From positions 22,956 through 86,955 of the forward strand of contig JAFAYV010000053.1 in assembly GCA_019240115.1 (NCBI GenBank): a stretch of 64,000 nt of DNA, in the 5' to 3' direction. The notes under the pieces were generated by a model, which had not been told where the DNA came from, ran no database searches, and worked only from the letters and a program-made list of their open reading frames with translations. The DNA comes from Solirubrobacterales bacterium (GTDB lineage Bacteria; Actinomycetota; Thermoleophilia; Solirubrobacterales; Solirubrobacteraceae). Positions 16,705 through 25,626 of this stretch are shown here, one piece after another; positions within the stretch are counted from its first letter, which is position 1, and every line of letters starts with the position of its first letter. Both the position numbers and the translations under genes were made by a program.

Positions 16705-19290
16705 ATGGCCACGGGCGACGCCGAAGCACTGTCGGCAACCAAGCGCCGCCTGCTGCAACAGCGTCTGAGTGGTGCCGCCGCGGCCACTGCGCCGAGCTCG
16801 GGGTCGATCCCGCGCCGGGCTGACTCGGGCCCGGCGCGCCTCTCGCCGCTGCAGGAGCAGCTCTGGTACTTCAGTCGCCTGGCGCCCGACAGCCTGGTCT
16901 TCAACGAGGCCGCGACGATCCGCAAGGAGGGCCCGCTCGACGTCTCAGCCCTCTCGGTCGCCTTGACCGAGCTCGTGCGACGTCACGAGATCCTGCGGTC
17001 GACATTCGAGGTGGTCGATGGCGAGCCGATGCAGCTCGTCGGTCCAGCGCCCGCATTTGACCTACCGGTCAGCGACATCAGCGGCCTGCCGGCGGCGGAG
17101 CGGGAGCGCGAGGCCGCGCGGCTGGCGGCCATACAGGCCAAATGTCCGTACGACCTGGCGCGTGGGCCGCTCGTGCGGTTCCTGCTCGTCCGCTTCGCGC
17201 CCGACCACCACCGCCTGTACCTGGCCCTGCACCAACTCGTCTTCGACTGCTTCAGCCTCTACCGCGTCGTCGTCCCGGAGCTCGTCGCCTGCTATGACGC
17301 CGCCCGTGCGGGACGTGAGCCCTCCCTGGCCGAGCCCGCGATCCAATACGCGGACTACGCGGCCTGGCTGCGCGCGCGAGCGACCGCAGGCGAGCTCGGT
17401 CAGCGGATCGACCACTGGCGCGACCACCTCGCGCAGGCGCCGGCGGTGGAGCTGCCGCTCGACCATCCGCGGCCCCGGCAGCGGCGGTTTCAGGGCGCCG
17501 TCGAGCGCCCGAACGTCCCCCGAGAGCTGGCCGACGAGCTGCGCGCGCTGGGTCGGTCGCGTGGGGCCACGCTCTTCCAGGTCCTGGGCGCGGCGTTCGC
17601 GATCCTCCTGCACCGCCTGTCCGGCCGTGAGGAGGTCGTGTTCGGGACGCTCGGCGATCTCCGCGATCGACCCGTGCTCGAGGACATGGTCGGCTACTGC
17701 GTCACGCCGATGGTGCTCCGGGCCCAGCTGAATGACGACCCCGGGTTCGGCGATCTCGTCGAGCGGATCCGAGGCGAGCTGCTCACCGGTCTGAGCCATC
17801 TGGTGCCATTCGACCAGCTCGTCCGCGAGCTTGCGCCGCGGCGGGAGCCCGGTGCCAACCCGATCTTCCAGACGGCGCTCGTGCTCGCGCCACCGCCGCC
17901 GGCATGCGACCCGGCCTGGAGCATCCGCCAGGTCGAGCCCGAGGCGGGCAACGTGGTCGACAACGCGAAGCTCGACCTGCTCGTCGAGCTCGACGAGTGC
18001 CCCGACGGCCGCCTTGATTGCCGGCTGATCTACGACGTCGACCTGTTCACGCCCGTGACCGCGGCCCGCCTGGCCCGCGACTGGGTCGCGCTCCTGCAGG
18101 ACATCGCAGCCGGACCGGGTCGTCGCGTCTCCGAGCTCTCCCGGGGCGCCGAAGGGCGCCACGTTGAACCCGTCCTCGGCGATGACCTCGCGCATCGCGC
18201 GCCCGCATCCGGTCGCACCGGCGACGATCGGGCGATAGAGCGCGCGGCGCCGCGCACCGCGCTCGAGGCGGAAGTGGCGGCGATCTGGGCGCGCACGCTG
18301 GGCGTGGACCGCATCGGCGTCGACGATGGCTTCTTCGAGCTCGGCGGCGACTCGCTCGGCGCCATGCGGCTGCTCGTCGAGCTGCACCGGCAGCTCGGCG
18401 AAGAGATCCCGCTGTCGGCCTTCGTCGAAGGTCGCGTGACGGTCTCGTCTCTCGCCGCGGCCGTCGAGGCCCTGCGCAACCGCCGAGCGGACGATCAGCG
18501 TGCCGACTCACGAGGCCGCAACGTGGTCGCGATTCAGCCGCACGGCACCCTGCCGATCCTGTTCGTCGCGCTTGCCGACGAGCGGAGCCTGCTCGCCCTG
18601 CGCCACCTCACGGGGCCGCTGGGCGCCGACCAACCGATGCTCGCCCTGCTTCCGGATCGCATGAAGCGGCGCTTTGACCGCTCGGGCACGGTGCAGGAGC
18701 TGGCTGACCCGATGCTCGAGACGGTCCGCGCCGCCCAGCCGCACGGTCCGTACTTCCTGGCGGGCTACTCGTTGGGCGGGATGTTCGCCTACGAGATCGC
18801 GGGCCGGCTGCGCGCGGCCGGAGAGCAGGTGGCGTGGCTCGGCTTGCTCGACACCTGCACGTCGGATTTCATCGCTCGTCGCTGGCAGCTGCGCAAGCGC
18901 GTCGTTCGAGGCTGGAAGGCGGGGCCGCGAGCGGCGGCGCGCAAGTTCGAGGAGGTCGCGTGGCGCGAGATCGCGGCGCTGCTGGTCCGCCTGCGTCTCC
19001 GCGAGCCACAGCTGAGCGACGTCTTCGATCACCGGGGCGCGCTGGCGCTCGCCGCCGCCTACGCATGCGCCGGCCATGACGCGCCGATGGACCTGTTCGC
19101 GACCGACGACACGGTGATGGGAGCCGGCAGCGACTCTCTGGGCTGGAGCGAGGTCCACCGCGGCCGGCTCACGGTTCACCGCCTGGGCGGTGATCATCTC
19201 CTGATGTTCGACGACCCCTACGTGGGCGTGCTGTCAGAGATGGTCACCCGCAGTGCCCGGGAGGCTCTGCAGGCCGTGCAGGTCGGCTGA
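16705..19290 (+). CDS. Free-standing NRPS-like protein: condensation - carrier - thioesterase, degenerate C motif
   Basis: An 861-residue protein (ATG 16705, after GCGAGGTC) with no adenylation domain. The condensation domain (about residues 40-480) begins ARLSPLQEQLWYFSRLAPDS. Its HHxxxDG catalytic motif reads H176-Q-L-V-F-D-C182, so the catalytic second His is Gln and the Gly is Cys. The peptidyl carrier (about 520-600) has GVDDGFFELGGDSLG with phosphopantetheine Ser550. A type I thioesterase follows (about 615-861) with GYSLGG (Ser689) and a C-terminal His831 in GGDHLL. The C domain may have become a binding or docking module, or use another mechanism. It lies upstream of glycan genes and converges on a GT2 gene, overlapping its 3' end by 57 nt. 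Confidence 0.88.
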   Translation: MATGDAEALSATKRRLLQQRLSGAAAATAPSSGSIPRRADSGPARLSPLQEQLWYFSRLAPDSLVFNEAATIRKEGPLDVSALSVALTELVRRHEILRSTFEVVDGEPMQLVGPAPAFDLPVSDISGLPAAEREREAARLAAIQAKCPYDLARGPLVRFLLVRFAPDHHRLYLALHQLVFDCFSLYRVVVPELVACYDAARAGREPSLAEPAIQYADYAAWLRARATAGELGQRIDHWRDHLAQAPAVELPLDHPRPRQRRFQGAVERPNVPRELADELRALGRSRGATLFQVLGAAFAILLHRLSGREEVVFGTLGDLRDRPVLEDMVGYCVTPMVLRAQLNDDPGFGDLVERIRGELLTGLSHLVPFDQLVRELAPRREPGANPIFQTALVLAPPPPACDPAWSIRQVEPEAGNVVDNAKLDLLVELDECPDGRLDCRLIYDVDLFTPVTAARLARDWVALLQDIAAGPGRRVSELSRGAEGRHVEPVLGDDLAHRAPASGRTGDDRAIERAAPRTALEAEVAAIWARTLGVDRIGVDDGFFELGGDSLGAMRLLVELHRQLGEEIPLSAFVEGRVTVSSLAAAVEALRNRRADDQRADSRGRNVVAIQPHGTLPILFVALADERSLLALRHLTGPLGADQPMLALLPDRMKRRFDRSGTVQELADPMLETVRAAQPHGPYFLAGYSLGGMFAYEIAGRLRAAGEQVAWLGLLDTCTSDFIARRWQLRKRVVRGWKAGPRAAARKFEEVAWREIAALLVRLRLREPQLSDVFDHRGALALAAAYACAGHDAPMDLFATDDTVMGAGSDSLGWSEVHRGRLTVHRLGGDHLLMFDDPYVGVLSEMVTRSAREALQAVQVG

Positions 19291-20169
19291 ACGCGACTTC
19301 TGCATCTCCGGGGGCTGCTCTCCGGGGGACCAGATGAGCCGGGGATCCGCGACCGGCGGCAGCATCCGCGTGGGCTTGGAGTCGAGCTCGAGGAACGCCG
19401 GCCGCCAGTTGTCGTGCGGGTCGCGGCTGGGACCGAGACGCTCGACGAGGATCGTGTACAGCACGCGGCGGCCGTCGCGGAACGCGCGGAGGTTGCTGAC
19501 CCCGTGCCTGCGCTCGGCCTCGACGCTCGGCACCTCACATACCTTCAGGCCGGCTCGGGCAACCCGCACGTTGATCAGCGTCTCGACCTCGAACCCGACG
19601 CAGTCGACCTGCATGTGGGGCAGGCATCGCGTCCAGAAGGCGTTGTACCCGTAGCACAGGTCGGTGTAGCGGGTCCCGTACATGAGGTTGACGATGCCGC
19701 CGAGCGCGCGGTTGCCCGCCCGGCGCAGCCGGGTGATGTCGAGCGAGCCCCCGCCGGCGATGAAGCGCGAGCCCTTGACGAAGTCCGCCCCGTCCTGAAG
19801 CGGGGCGAGAAAGCGCGGAATCTCCGCGGGGTCGGTGGAGCCGTCGGCGTCGAGCATCACGATGATGTCGCCGCGGGCCGCCGCGAACCCGCAGGCGAGC
19901 GCGTTGCCCTTGCCGAAGCCGTCCTGCAGCACGATCCGGATGTCGGGGCGCAGCGCCTTGGCGACCTCGACGGTGTCGTCCACCGAGTGACCGTCGACGA
20001 GCACGACCTCGTCGACGCCGTACGGGATCCGCGGCAGGACATGCGGCAGGTTCGCCGCCTCGTTGAGCGTCGGAATCACGACGCTGATGACAGCGCCGCG
20101 CGGCTCGCCGCCGCCGAAGGTCGCGCGATCGAGCTCTGTCATCGCGTGAAAAACGATCCGTGCCGACAC
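19234..20169 (-). CDS. Glycosyltransferase family 2 (dolichyl-phosphate-sugar synthase-like)
   Basis: A 311-residue GT-A enzyme. GTG 20169 is preferred because AGAAGGAT lies just upstream; an ATG at 20142 lacks such a site. Motifs: VISVVIPTLNEAANLPHVLPRIP, VDEVVLVDGHSVDDTVEVA, FGKGNALACGFAAARGDIIVMLDADGSTDP (metal-binding DxD as DAD), and GSRF-AGGGS. This pattern is that of polyprenyl-phosphate mannose/glucose synthases without C-terminal membrane helices. It probably makes a lipid-linked sugar donor for the neighbouring surface-glycan genes. Its 3' end overlaps the C-PCP-TE gene on the opposite strand. Confidence 0.88.
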   Translation of the reverse strand: MSARIVFHAMTELDRATFGGGEPRGAVISVVIPTLNEAANLPHVLPRIPYGVDEVVLVDGHSVDDTVEVAKALRPDIRIVLQDGFGKGNALACGFAAARGDIIVMLDADGSTDPAEIPRFLAPLQDGADFVKGSRFIAGGGSLDITRLRRAGNRALGGIVNLMYGTRYTDLCYGYNAFWTRCLPHMQVDCVGFEVETLINVRVARAGLKVCEVPSVEAERRHGVSNLRAFRDGRRVLYTILVERLGPSRDPHDNWRPAFLELDSKPTRMLPPVADPRLIWSPGEQPPEMQKSRSADLHGLQSLPGTAGDHL

Positions 20170-20327
20170 ATCCTTCTGCCCCCGTCCGTTGTGGGAAGGC
20201 CCCGCACTGTACTGAATTGCGGATTGATTAGCAATAGTCAGGTTTGAGGAGTTTCCGGACGATCCGCCCGTTTCGTTTGCGCACGATCCGCCCGTTTCCG
20301 CAGCGCGGAAGCGAGGGCAGCAGCGCC
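20170..20327. other. Intergenic region with a repeated ACGATCCGCCCGTTTC element
   Basis: The block ACGATCCGCCCGTTTC occurs twice in direct orientation (near 20258 and 20281), and GACGGGCGGATCGG occurs as an inverted partner near 20349, just inside the end of the next small gene. An AT-rich stretch (20215-20245) precedes it, unusual for this genome. This looks like a promoter/operator region serving the minus-strand glycosyltransferase, but no clear -35/-10 pair can be fixed. Confidence 0.4.
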
Positions 20328-20576
20328 CTAGCCCGTGGCGCGATCTCTGACGGGCGGATCGGCGTGCCGCGGCGTCGCTCGGCTGGCCTCGGGCCGACTG
20401 GGCGTCATCGCCTCGACGGCGCTCCGGGTCAGGCGCAGTCGCCGGCCGGGCGTGAGTCCGGGCGCGGTGACCACCTCCACCCAGACGAGCGCATCATCGA
20501 AGGAGAGGACTCGGTAAACGGCCCGCGTGCCGAGTTTCGTCAGGCTACGATGCTCATTCACCTCGATGGAGGCCAC
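20328..20576 (-). CDS. Small hypothetical protein
   Basis: An 82-residue frame from GTG 20576. The first 57 residues (MASIEVNEHRSLTKLGTRAVYRVLSFDDALVWVEVVTAPGLTPG...) look like a genuine beta-rich domain with a mixed hydrophobic pattern, followed by an arginine/proline-rich tail. It lies 59 bp beyond the GMC oxidoreductase stop, on the same strand. I recognise no family. The RLRLTRSAVEAM part resembles a short regulatory or surface-linked beta module, but a function cannot be named. Confidence 0.5.
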   Translation of the reverse strand: MASIEVNEHRSLTKLGTRAVYRVLSFDDALVWVEVVTAPGLTPGRRLRLTRSAVEAMTPSRPEASRATPRHADPPVRDRATG

Positions 20577-20635
20577 AGTACCCTGCGCCGCCGGACTGGC
20601 GTGCAGGTTCGCGCCCGGCCCGACCCCCGGGCCGC

Positions 20636-22369
20636 TCAGCCGCGGCGCAACATCCGGCGCAACCTGTCGGCCAGCCTGAGCGCGAACACCACGACCATGA
20701 ACGTCGAGTTCGCCTGCCCGGAGGTGACGAACGCCGAACTGCTGGCCACGGTCAGGTCGTCGAAGCCGTGCACCGCGAGGTCGGGCGTCAGCACCCCGTC
20801 CTGCGGTCGGGCCGACATCCGCGTCGTCCCGGCCTGGTGAAAACCGCCGCCCGCCCGCGCGGCGACTGCAGCCGCCACGTCGGCGTCGATGTACTCGAGG
20901 CGACCGCGCGCGTGCCGGCGCAGGTACGCGTCCCACTGCTCGTGCGCCCTCACCACGCCGGCCACGTCGGCGTCGGAGAAACGCAGGTCGATGTCCAGGC
21001 GGGGCATTCCGATCGCGTCGACCTCTCGAGACAGCGTCACGCGGCTCTCCGCTGCGGGCAGGTGCTCGCCGTGATACTGGAAGGGGTACGTGTTCGCCGC
21101 GCTGTAGACGAAGAACCCGGGCACGCGGCGGCGGCGGGCCAGGAAGCGACGGGCGCCGAAGGCGACGACGAAGCGGGCCGCCGCCCGTCGATCCGCGATG
21201 AGGTTCCGGGCGTGCGCGCGCAGCGGCCCGGCGGCGGCCGGGCCGTACGGGCTGCCGGGCACGATGCGTCCCGTGAGCGCCTCGCGCTGAGCATCGGCCG
21301 CGAACATCCCGCCGAGCGGGGAGACGAGGGCGAGGTAGGCGAACGACAGGGCGCCGCTTCCGTGGCTGGGATCGGGAAGATCGGGATTGGCGACCCACCC
21401 GACGATGTTGGGCAGTCCGAGTCGCTTCTGAGCCGCACCGCTGAACGAGAAGCGCCGCCGGACGTAGACGCCGTCGAGGTCGCGCTCGTACCCGAACACG
21501 GTCGCCTGCGGCGGCGTGTCGAAGTGGATCCTCGCGACCGTGCCCTCCATGTGGGCCATGTACCAGCGCCCGAGGTGGCCGGAGTGGTCGCCGATCGACC
21601 CGCCCTCGGGTCCGGGCGAGGCCATCAGGAGGCGGGTCGTCTCCAACCCTCCGCATGCGAGCACGTATCGACGCGCGCGCACGGTGGCGCGGCGCCCGCC
21701 GAGCCCGCGCAGCTCCAGGTGGTCCACGCGACGCTGACCGGGGACGAGCACCACCCGGCTGCACGTCAGGCCGGTCATCAGTCGGACGCGGGTCGAGGAC
21801 TTCAGCCGCGCGCTGTACTCGCGCCCGAAATCGGTCGGCAGAGACCAGCGCTCGAACGTGGACGTGCGCACGTCACCGTTCGGCAGGCCCGGGACGATGC
21901 TCGGCGGAAGGTGGGGCAGGCGGCTGCCGTCGAACGCCGCGCGGCCGCACACGAACCAGTCGCACGCCCGCTGGAAGAAGGGCGCGATGTCGTCGTAGAG
22001 GACGGGCCAGGCGCCGTGTCCGACCAGGTCGCGACGCTCGAAATCGATCGGATCAAAGGGCACGCACCGACCGCCCCAGATCGCGGAGGCGCCGCCCACC
22101 TGACGCCGGGCGGCGATCGACATCGGCGCGTGTCGCTCGGGATCCCATCCCGCCGCGGCGGCGAGCTCCTGCACGTCGGCGCGAAACCCGCGCTCTCCGC
22201 TCTCGACCAGCAGGACGTCGAAGCCGCCGGCGGCGAGCTCGAGCGCGGTGACGATTCCGGCGGGTCCCGAGCCGACGACGGCGACGTCGGCCGAGATGTC
22301 CGCCTCGGGCGCCACCGCACGGGCGTTCTCGATCAGCCTCGGGCCCCCCGGCTCGGGGGATGTGCGCAA
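20636..22369 (-). CDS. GMC-family FAD oxidoreductase
   Basis: A 577-residue glucose-methanol-choline-type oxidoreductase, starting at TTG 22369 close to a GGTGAG site. The FAD-binding start is ADVAVVGSGPAGIVTALELA with ESG at the end of the second strand, then RQVGGASAIWGGRCVPFDPIDF. The C-terminal domain contains GGFHQAGTTRMS and TVASSSAFVTSGQANSTFMVV, which match the GMC C-terminal signature with the His/Asn pair region. It would oxidise a sugar or alcohol hydroxyl. Its 5' end overlaps the 3' end of the aldo/keto reductase gene by 37 nt, suggesting one transcript and paired redox roles. Confidence 0.87.
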   Translation of the reverse strand: MRTSPEPGGPRLIENARAVAPEADISADVAVVGSGPAGIVTALELAAGGFDVLLVESGERGFRADVQELAAAAGWDPERHAPMSIAARRQVGGASAIWGGRCVPFDPIDFERRDLVGHGAWPVLYDDIAPFFQRACDWFVCGRAAFDGSRLPHLPPSIVPGLPNGDVRTSTFERWSLPTDFGREYSARLKSSTRVRLMTGLTCSRVVLVPGQRRVDHLELRGLGGRRATVRARRYVLACGGLETTRLLMASPGPEGGSIGDHSGHLGRWYMAHMEGTVARIHFDTPPQATVFGYERDLDGVYVRRRFSFSGAAQKRLGLPNIVGWVANPDLPDPSHGSGALSFAYLALVSPLGGMFAADAQREALTGRIVPGSPYGPAAAGPLRAHARNLIADRRAAARFVVAFGARRFLARRRRVPGFFVYSAANTYPFQYHGEHLPAAESRVTLSREVDAIGMPRLDIDLRFSDADVAGVVRAHEQWDAYLRRHARGRLEYIDADVAAAVAARAGGGFHQAGTTRMSARPQDGVLTPDLAVHGFDDLTVASSSAFVTSGQANSTFMVVVFALRLADRLRRMLRRG

Positions 22370-23379
22370 AGCTCACCGTCGACCAGCGCCATGAACGCGT
22401 CGAGGTCTCGGGATCCGTCCGCGGCCGCTGTGCACGCCTGCGCGGACGCGCGCACGTGGCTCACGCGCGTGGTGGCGAACAGCACCACCCCCGCCGGATT
22501 CCGGCGCGCCGCCGCGCCGAGCAGGAGCCCGGCGACCACCTCGGCATTCGTGCAGTCGGTGCCGACCGCCTCATGCCATCGGCGACCGCGGGCGGGATCC
22601 GCGGCGACATGGGAGACGATCTCGCCGGTCGCCCCGAGCACACCGAAGATGATCCGCGCTCGGTCCGCCGCCGCGTGGGCCTCGACGCGATCGCAGGACA
22701 GGATGTCGTCGCGAATCTGCAGCACCGGCGGTCGCACCGGCAGGGCGCCGGCGACGGCGATGCTGGGCGCCGCCTCGCCCGCGACCCCCCAGGCACGGAT
22801 CTTCCCCGATCGCCGGGCGTCCTCCAGAAAGCCACAGGCGTCGTCGGAGCCGATGCTGTCGGGCTCGGGATCATGCAGCAGGAGGAGGTCGAGGTAGTCG
22901 GTGTCGAGCCGTCGCAGGCTGTGCTCGAGCCCGTCCCGTGCCGCCGCCGCATCGAAGCCCGTCGCGCGGTACAGAAACGAGCCGGCACGGCCCGACGACG
23001 GTCCGCGCGCGCTCTGCACCGCGCGGCGCTTGAGGGCCGGCGAGGCCCGCAGCAGCCGGCGGAACGGTCCCTGGGCGCGAGCCAGCGGCCACACCGCCGG
23101 CCGCGGCGCGATCCCGAACTTCGTCGCGAGGACCACGTTGTCGCGCCGGCGGCGGGCGAAGCGGCCGAGATCGCGCTCGGCCAGACCGAGCCCGTACATC
23201 GGCGCGGTGTCGAAGTGGCGCACGCCGGCGTCGAACGCGGCGTGAAGGACTCGCGTCCGCTGGGCTCGGCCGGGCTCGGCGTACAGGCCGGCGCAGCCGA
23301 AGCCGAGCGGGGTCGTCACGAGATCGGTGCCCGGAAACGTGACCGTGGGAGTGGCGAGATCTGCGAGTGGCTCGGGCAC
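22333..23379 (-). CDS. Aldo/keto reductase
   Basis: A 348-residue NADPH-dependent TIM-barrel reductase. The likely start is GTG 23379 (MPEPLADLATPTVTFPGTDLVTTPLGFG); upstream residues are arginine-rich and not family-like. The catalytic tetrad can be read: Asp and Tyr in FDTAPMYG, Lys in VLATKFG and His in LLLLHDPE. Length is typical. It is followed within the same transcript by the GMC oxidoreductase, so the pair could interconvert a sugar alcohol and its aldehyde or ketone. The substrate is unknown. Confidence 0.85.
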   Translation of the reverse strand: MPEPLADLATPTVTFPGTDLVTTPLGFGCAGLYAEPGRAQRTRVLHAAFDAGVRHFDTAPMYGLGLAERDLGRFARRRRDNVVLATKFGIAPRPAVWPLARAQGPFRRLLRASPALKRRAVQSARGPSSGRAGSFLYRATGFDAAAARDGLEHSLRRLDTDYLDLLLLHDPEPDSIGSDDACGFLEDARRSGKIRAWGVAGEAAPSIAVAGALPVRPPVLQIRDDILSCDRVEAHAAADRARIIFGVLGATGEIVSHVAADPARGRRWHEAVGTDCTNAEVVAGLLLGAAARRNPAGVVLFATTRVSHVRASAQACTAAADGSRDLDAFMALVDGELCAHPPSRGARG

Positions 23380-23447
23380 GGGTTGGCGATGATGCTCGCG
23401 ACCGGGTGGGAAGGCCGACGGGCACGATACCGCCCGCGTGTCGCGGC

Positions 23448-24743
23448 TCACGCGCGGCGCTGACGGACCCGCAGGATCCGCGGCCTCCAGGTGGCGCGGC
23501 GAAACACCGAGGCGGCGGCGCTCGCGGTGTACGCGAACGGGCCGACGGCCATCCCGAGCAACTCGAGCATCGTGTAGGAGATCGGGTATCCCAACCCTCG
23601 CGGGGCGTTCTTCCGCGATCTCGGGTCCAGGACGTAGGCGATGCCCGCCGGAATCCTGGCCACCAACCCGCGCCGAGGCCCGATGAACAGGTGCTTGCAC
23701 AACATCGCGGTCAGGCCCACGCCATAGGTGAACGCCCGTCTGCGAATGCCCGCGTAGCTGCGCGGATGGGCGTGGAAGACGAGCGCTGCCGGGTCGTACA
23801 CGAGCGTGTACCCCCTGAGCAGCACGGCCACGAGCATGTCCATGTCCTCGCCGCCGCACGTCGGGGTGCCGATGCCGAGGAATGGATCCAGCCCGCCGAT
23901 CTCGCGGGCGACCTCGGTGCGAAACGCCATGTTCGCGCCCGAGCCCAGGTGCCCCGCCGCGTAGGGCAGCAGGCGGTTGTGCTCGGTGGGCTGGTCAGCG
24001 ATCGAGAACTCGCGGCGTTCGAATCCCTTGCCGAACGCGGCGAACCGCTCGAACATCACCTGAAACTCGGTGTCGAGGGACAGCGGCATGATCAGCCCCG
24101 TGACGCAGCCGACTTCCGGCGTGAACGCGTCCGCGATCGCGCGCAACCAACCGCGGTCGACGACGACGTCGTCGTCGGTGAAGGCGACGACCTCACCGGT
24201 GGCCCAGGCGAGGCCGGCGTTCCGGGTGTGCGCGCTGCCCACGTGGGGCTCCTCGAGATAGCGCAGCGCCGGCTCATCGGGGAAGCTCTCGGCGATCGCG
24301 CGTGCCGAGCCCGAGCGGTCGGGGGCGTTCTCCACCACGATCACCTCGAAGTCCTCGTAGTCGCAGGCGAGAACGCTGCGCAGGCACCGGAGCACGGACT
24401 CGGTCCTCGCGCACGTGCAGACGACGACGCTGATGCGCGGCGTCGATGGCCGCGGGTTCGATGCCGGCCGCTGCACGGCAGCCGGCGCCGGGAGCCGGCC
24501 GACGGCCGAGGCGACCTCGCTCGCGTCGACGCGGCCGTCGGCGTCCGCGACAACCGTCGCGACGCCGAACGGGCGACGGCTTCGCCTGGCGATCAGCAGC
24601 GCCCCTCGACAGGGAGCCCCGCTCGCGGTTCGCAGCACCAGCGATCGCGGTTCGGCGTCGACGTCGACGACCTCCACCGCGGAGGGCACTACCACGCGGC
24701 CGTCGACGGTCGTGGTGAAGTCTCCTGCGGCGCGCTCAGACAA
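23448..24743 (-). CDS. Glycosyltransferase family 2 with N-terminal extension and C-terminal membrane segment
   Basis: A 431-residue protein, apparently from TTG 24743. Residues about 1-95 form an unrecognised beta-rich extension. A GT-A domain follows: RISVVVCTCARTESVLRCLRSVL, EDFEVIVVENAP, GSAHTRNAGLAWATGEVVAFTDDDVVVD (DDD metal motif), and GGEDMDMLVAVLLRGYTLVYDPAALVFH. The region after about residue 350 has one or two hydrophobic helices, suggesting membrane association. It is likely a transferase of the surface-glycan region. No Shine-Dalgarno is evident, so the start is uncertain. Confidence 0.83.
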   Translation of the reverse strand: MSERAAGDFTTTVDGRVVVPSAVEVVDVDAEPRSLVLRTASGAPCRGALLIARRSRRPFGVATVVADADGRVDASEVASAVGRLPAPAAVQRPASNPRPSTPRISVVVCTCARTESVLRCLRSVLACDYEDFEVIVVENAPDRSGSARAIAESFPDEPALRYLEEPHVGSAHTRNAGLAWATGEVVAFTDDDVVVDRGWLRAIADAFTPEVGCVTGLIMPLSLDTEFQVMFERFAAFGKGFERREFSIADQPTEHNRLLPYAAGHLGSGANMAFRTEVAREIGGLDPFLGIGTPTCGGEDMDMLVAVLLRGYTLVYDPAALVFHAHPRSYAGIRRRAFTYGVGLTAMLCKHLFIGPRRGLVARIPAGIAYVLDPRSRKNAPRGLGYPISYTMLELLGMAVGPFAYTASAAASVFRRATWRPRILRVRQRRA

Positions 24744-24831
24744 CGTCGGGCACGATAGACCTCGGGCGGCGATGCCGCGCCAGCGCGGCGTGGCCGCCGA
24801 TCGCAGGCGTTAGCCTGGGGCGCGAACGTCG

Positions 24832-25626
24832 ATGGTCCGCGCCACACCGATCCTCCTGTACCACGCGGTGTCCAACGCGAGCACCGGTTCCATCGCGGAA
24901 TTCACCGTGTCCCCGGGGCGCTTCGCCGAGCAGCTGGACGCGATCGTCGACTGCGGCGCGCAGACGCTGACCGTATCGGAGTACGTCGACGCGATTCGCC
25001 GTGATCGACCGCCGCTGGCGGACCGCACGGTGCTCGTGACCTTCGACGACGGCTACGCCGACACCCACGACGCGGCCGTGCCGCAACTGCTGGCGCGGGG
25101 GATCCGCTCGACGGTGTACGTCACCACCGGATACCTCGGCCGGCAGCGTGGACCGGGGGGGCTGGCGATGCTCGACGACGCCCGCCTCGCTGCGCTCGCG
25201 CAGGCCGGCGTCGAGATCGGCGGGCACACCCACAGCCATCCTCAGCTCGACGTGATCCCGGCGCGGCGGGCGTCCGAGGAGATCGTCGGCTGCAAGAGGA
25301 CCCTCGAGTCCGCGCTCGGTCGACGAGTGCGCACGTTCGCCTATCCCCACGGCTACTCGAGCCCGAACGTGCGACGTCTCGTGCGCGCGGCCGGCTACGA
25401 CTCGGCCTGCGCGGTCATGAACGCGCTGGCCAACCCGGCGGGAGATCCGTTCCGGATCGCCAGGCTGACCGTGACGGCGACCACCACGACCTCCGAGATC
25501 GCGGGCTGGATCGCAGGCGCCGGCCGGTCGCCGGCGCCCCGCACCGAGCGGCTGCAGACACGCGCCTGGCGGACCTACCGCCGGTGCGCGGTCCGATTGG
25601 GGATTCGTCCCACAGTCGAATGCTGA
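24832..25626 (+). CDS. Polysaccharide deacetylase (NodB domain)
   Basis: A 264-residue carbohydrate esterase family 4-type protein. Motif 1 is TFDDGYADT (catalytic and metal Asp), motif 2 HTHSHP (metal His) and motif 3 TFAYPHGYSS. It removes acetyl groups from N-acetylated glycans or peptidoglycan. No signal peptide is visible, so it may act at the inner face of the membrane or be exported otherwise. It starts a plus-strand operon: its TGA overlaps the flippase start (ATGCTGA). Confidence 0.88.
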   Translation: MVRATPILLYHAVSNASTGSIAEFTVSPGRFAEQLDAIVDCGAQTLTVSEYVDAIRRDRPPLADRTVLVTFDDGYADTHDAAVPQLLARGIRSTVYVTTGYLGRQRGPGGLAMLDDARLAALAQAGVEIGGHTHSHPQLDVIPARRASEEIVGCKRTLESALGRRVRTFAYPHGYSSPNVRRLVRAAGYDSACAVMNALANPAGDPFRIARLTVTATTTTSEIAGWIAGAGRSPAPRTERLQTRAWRTYRRCAVRLGIRPTVEC

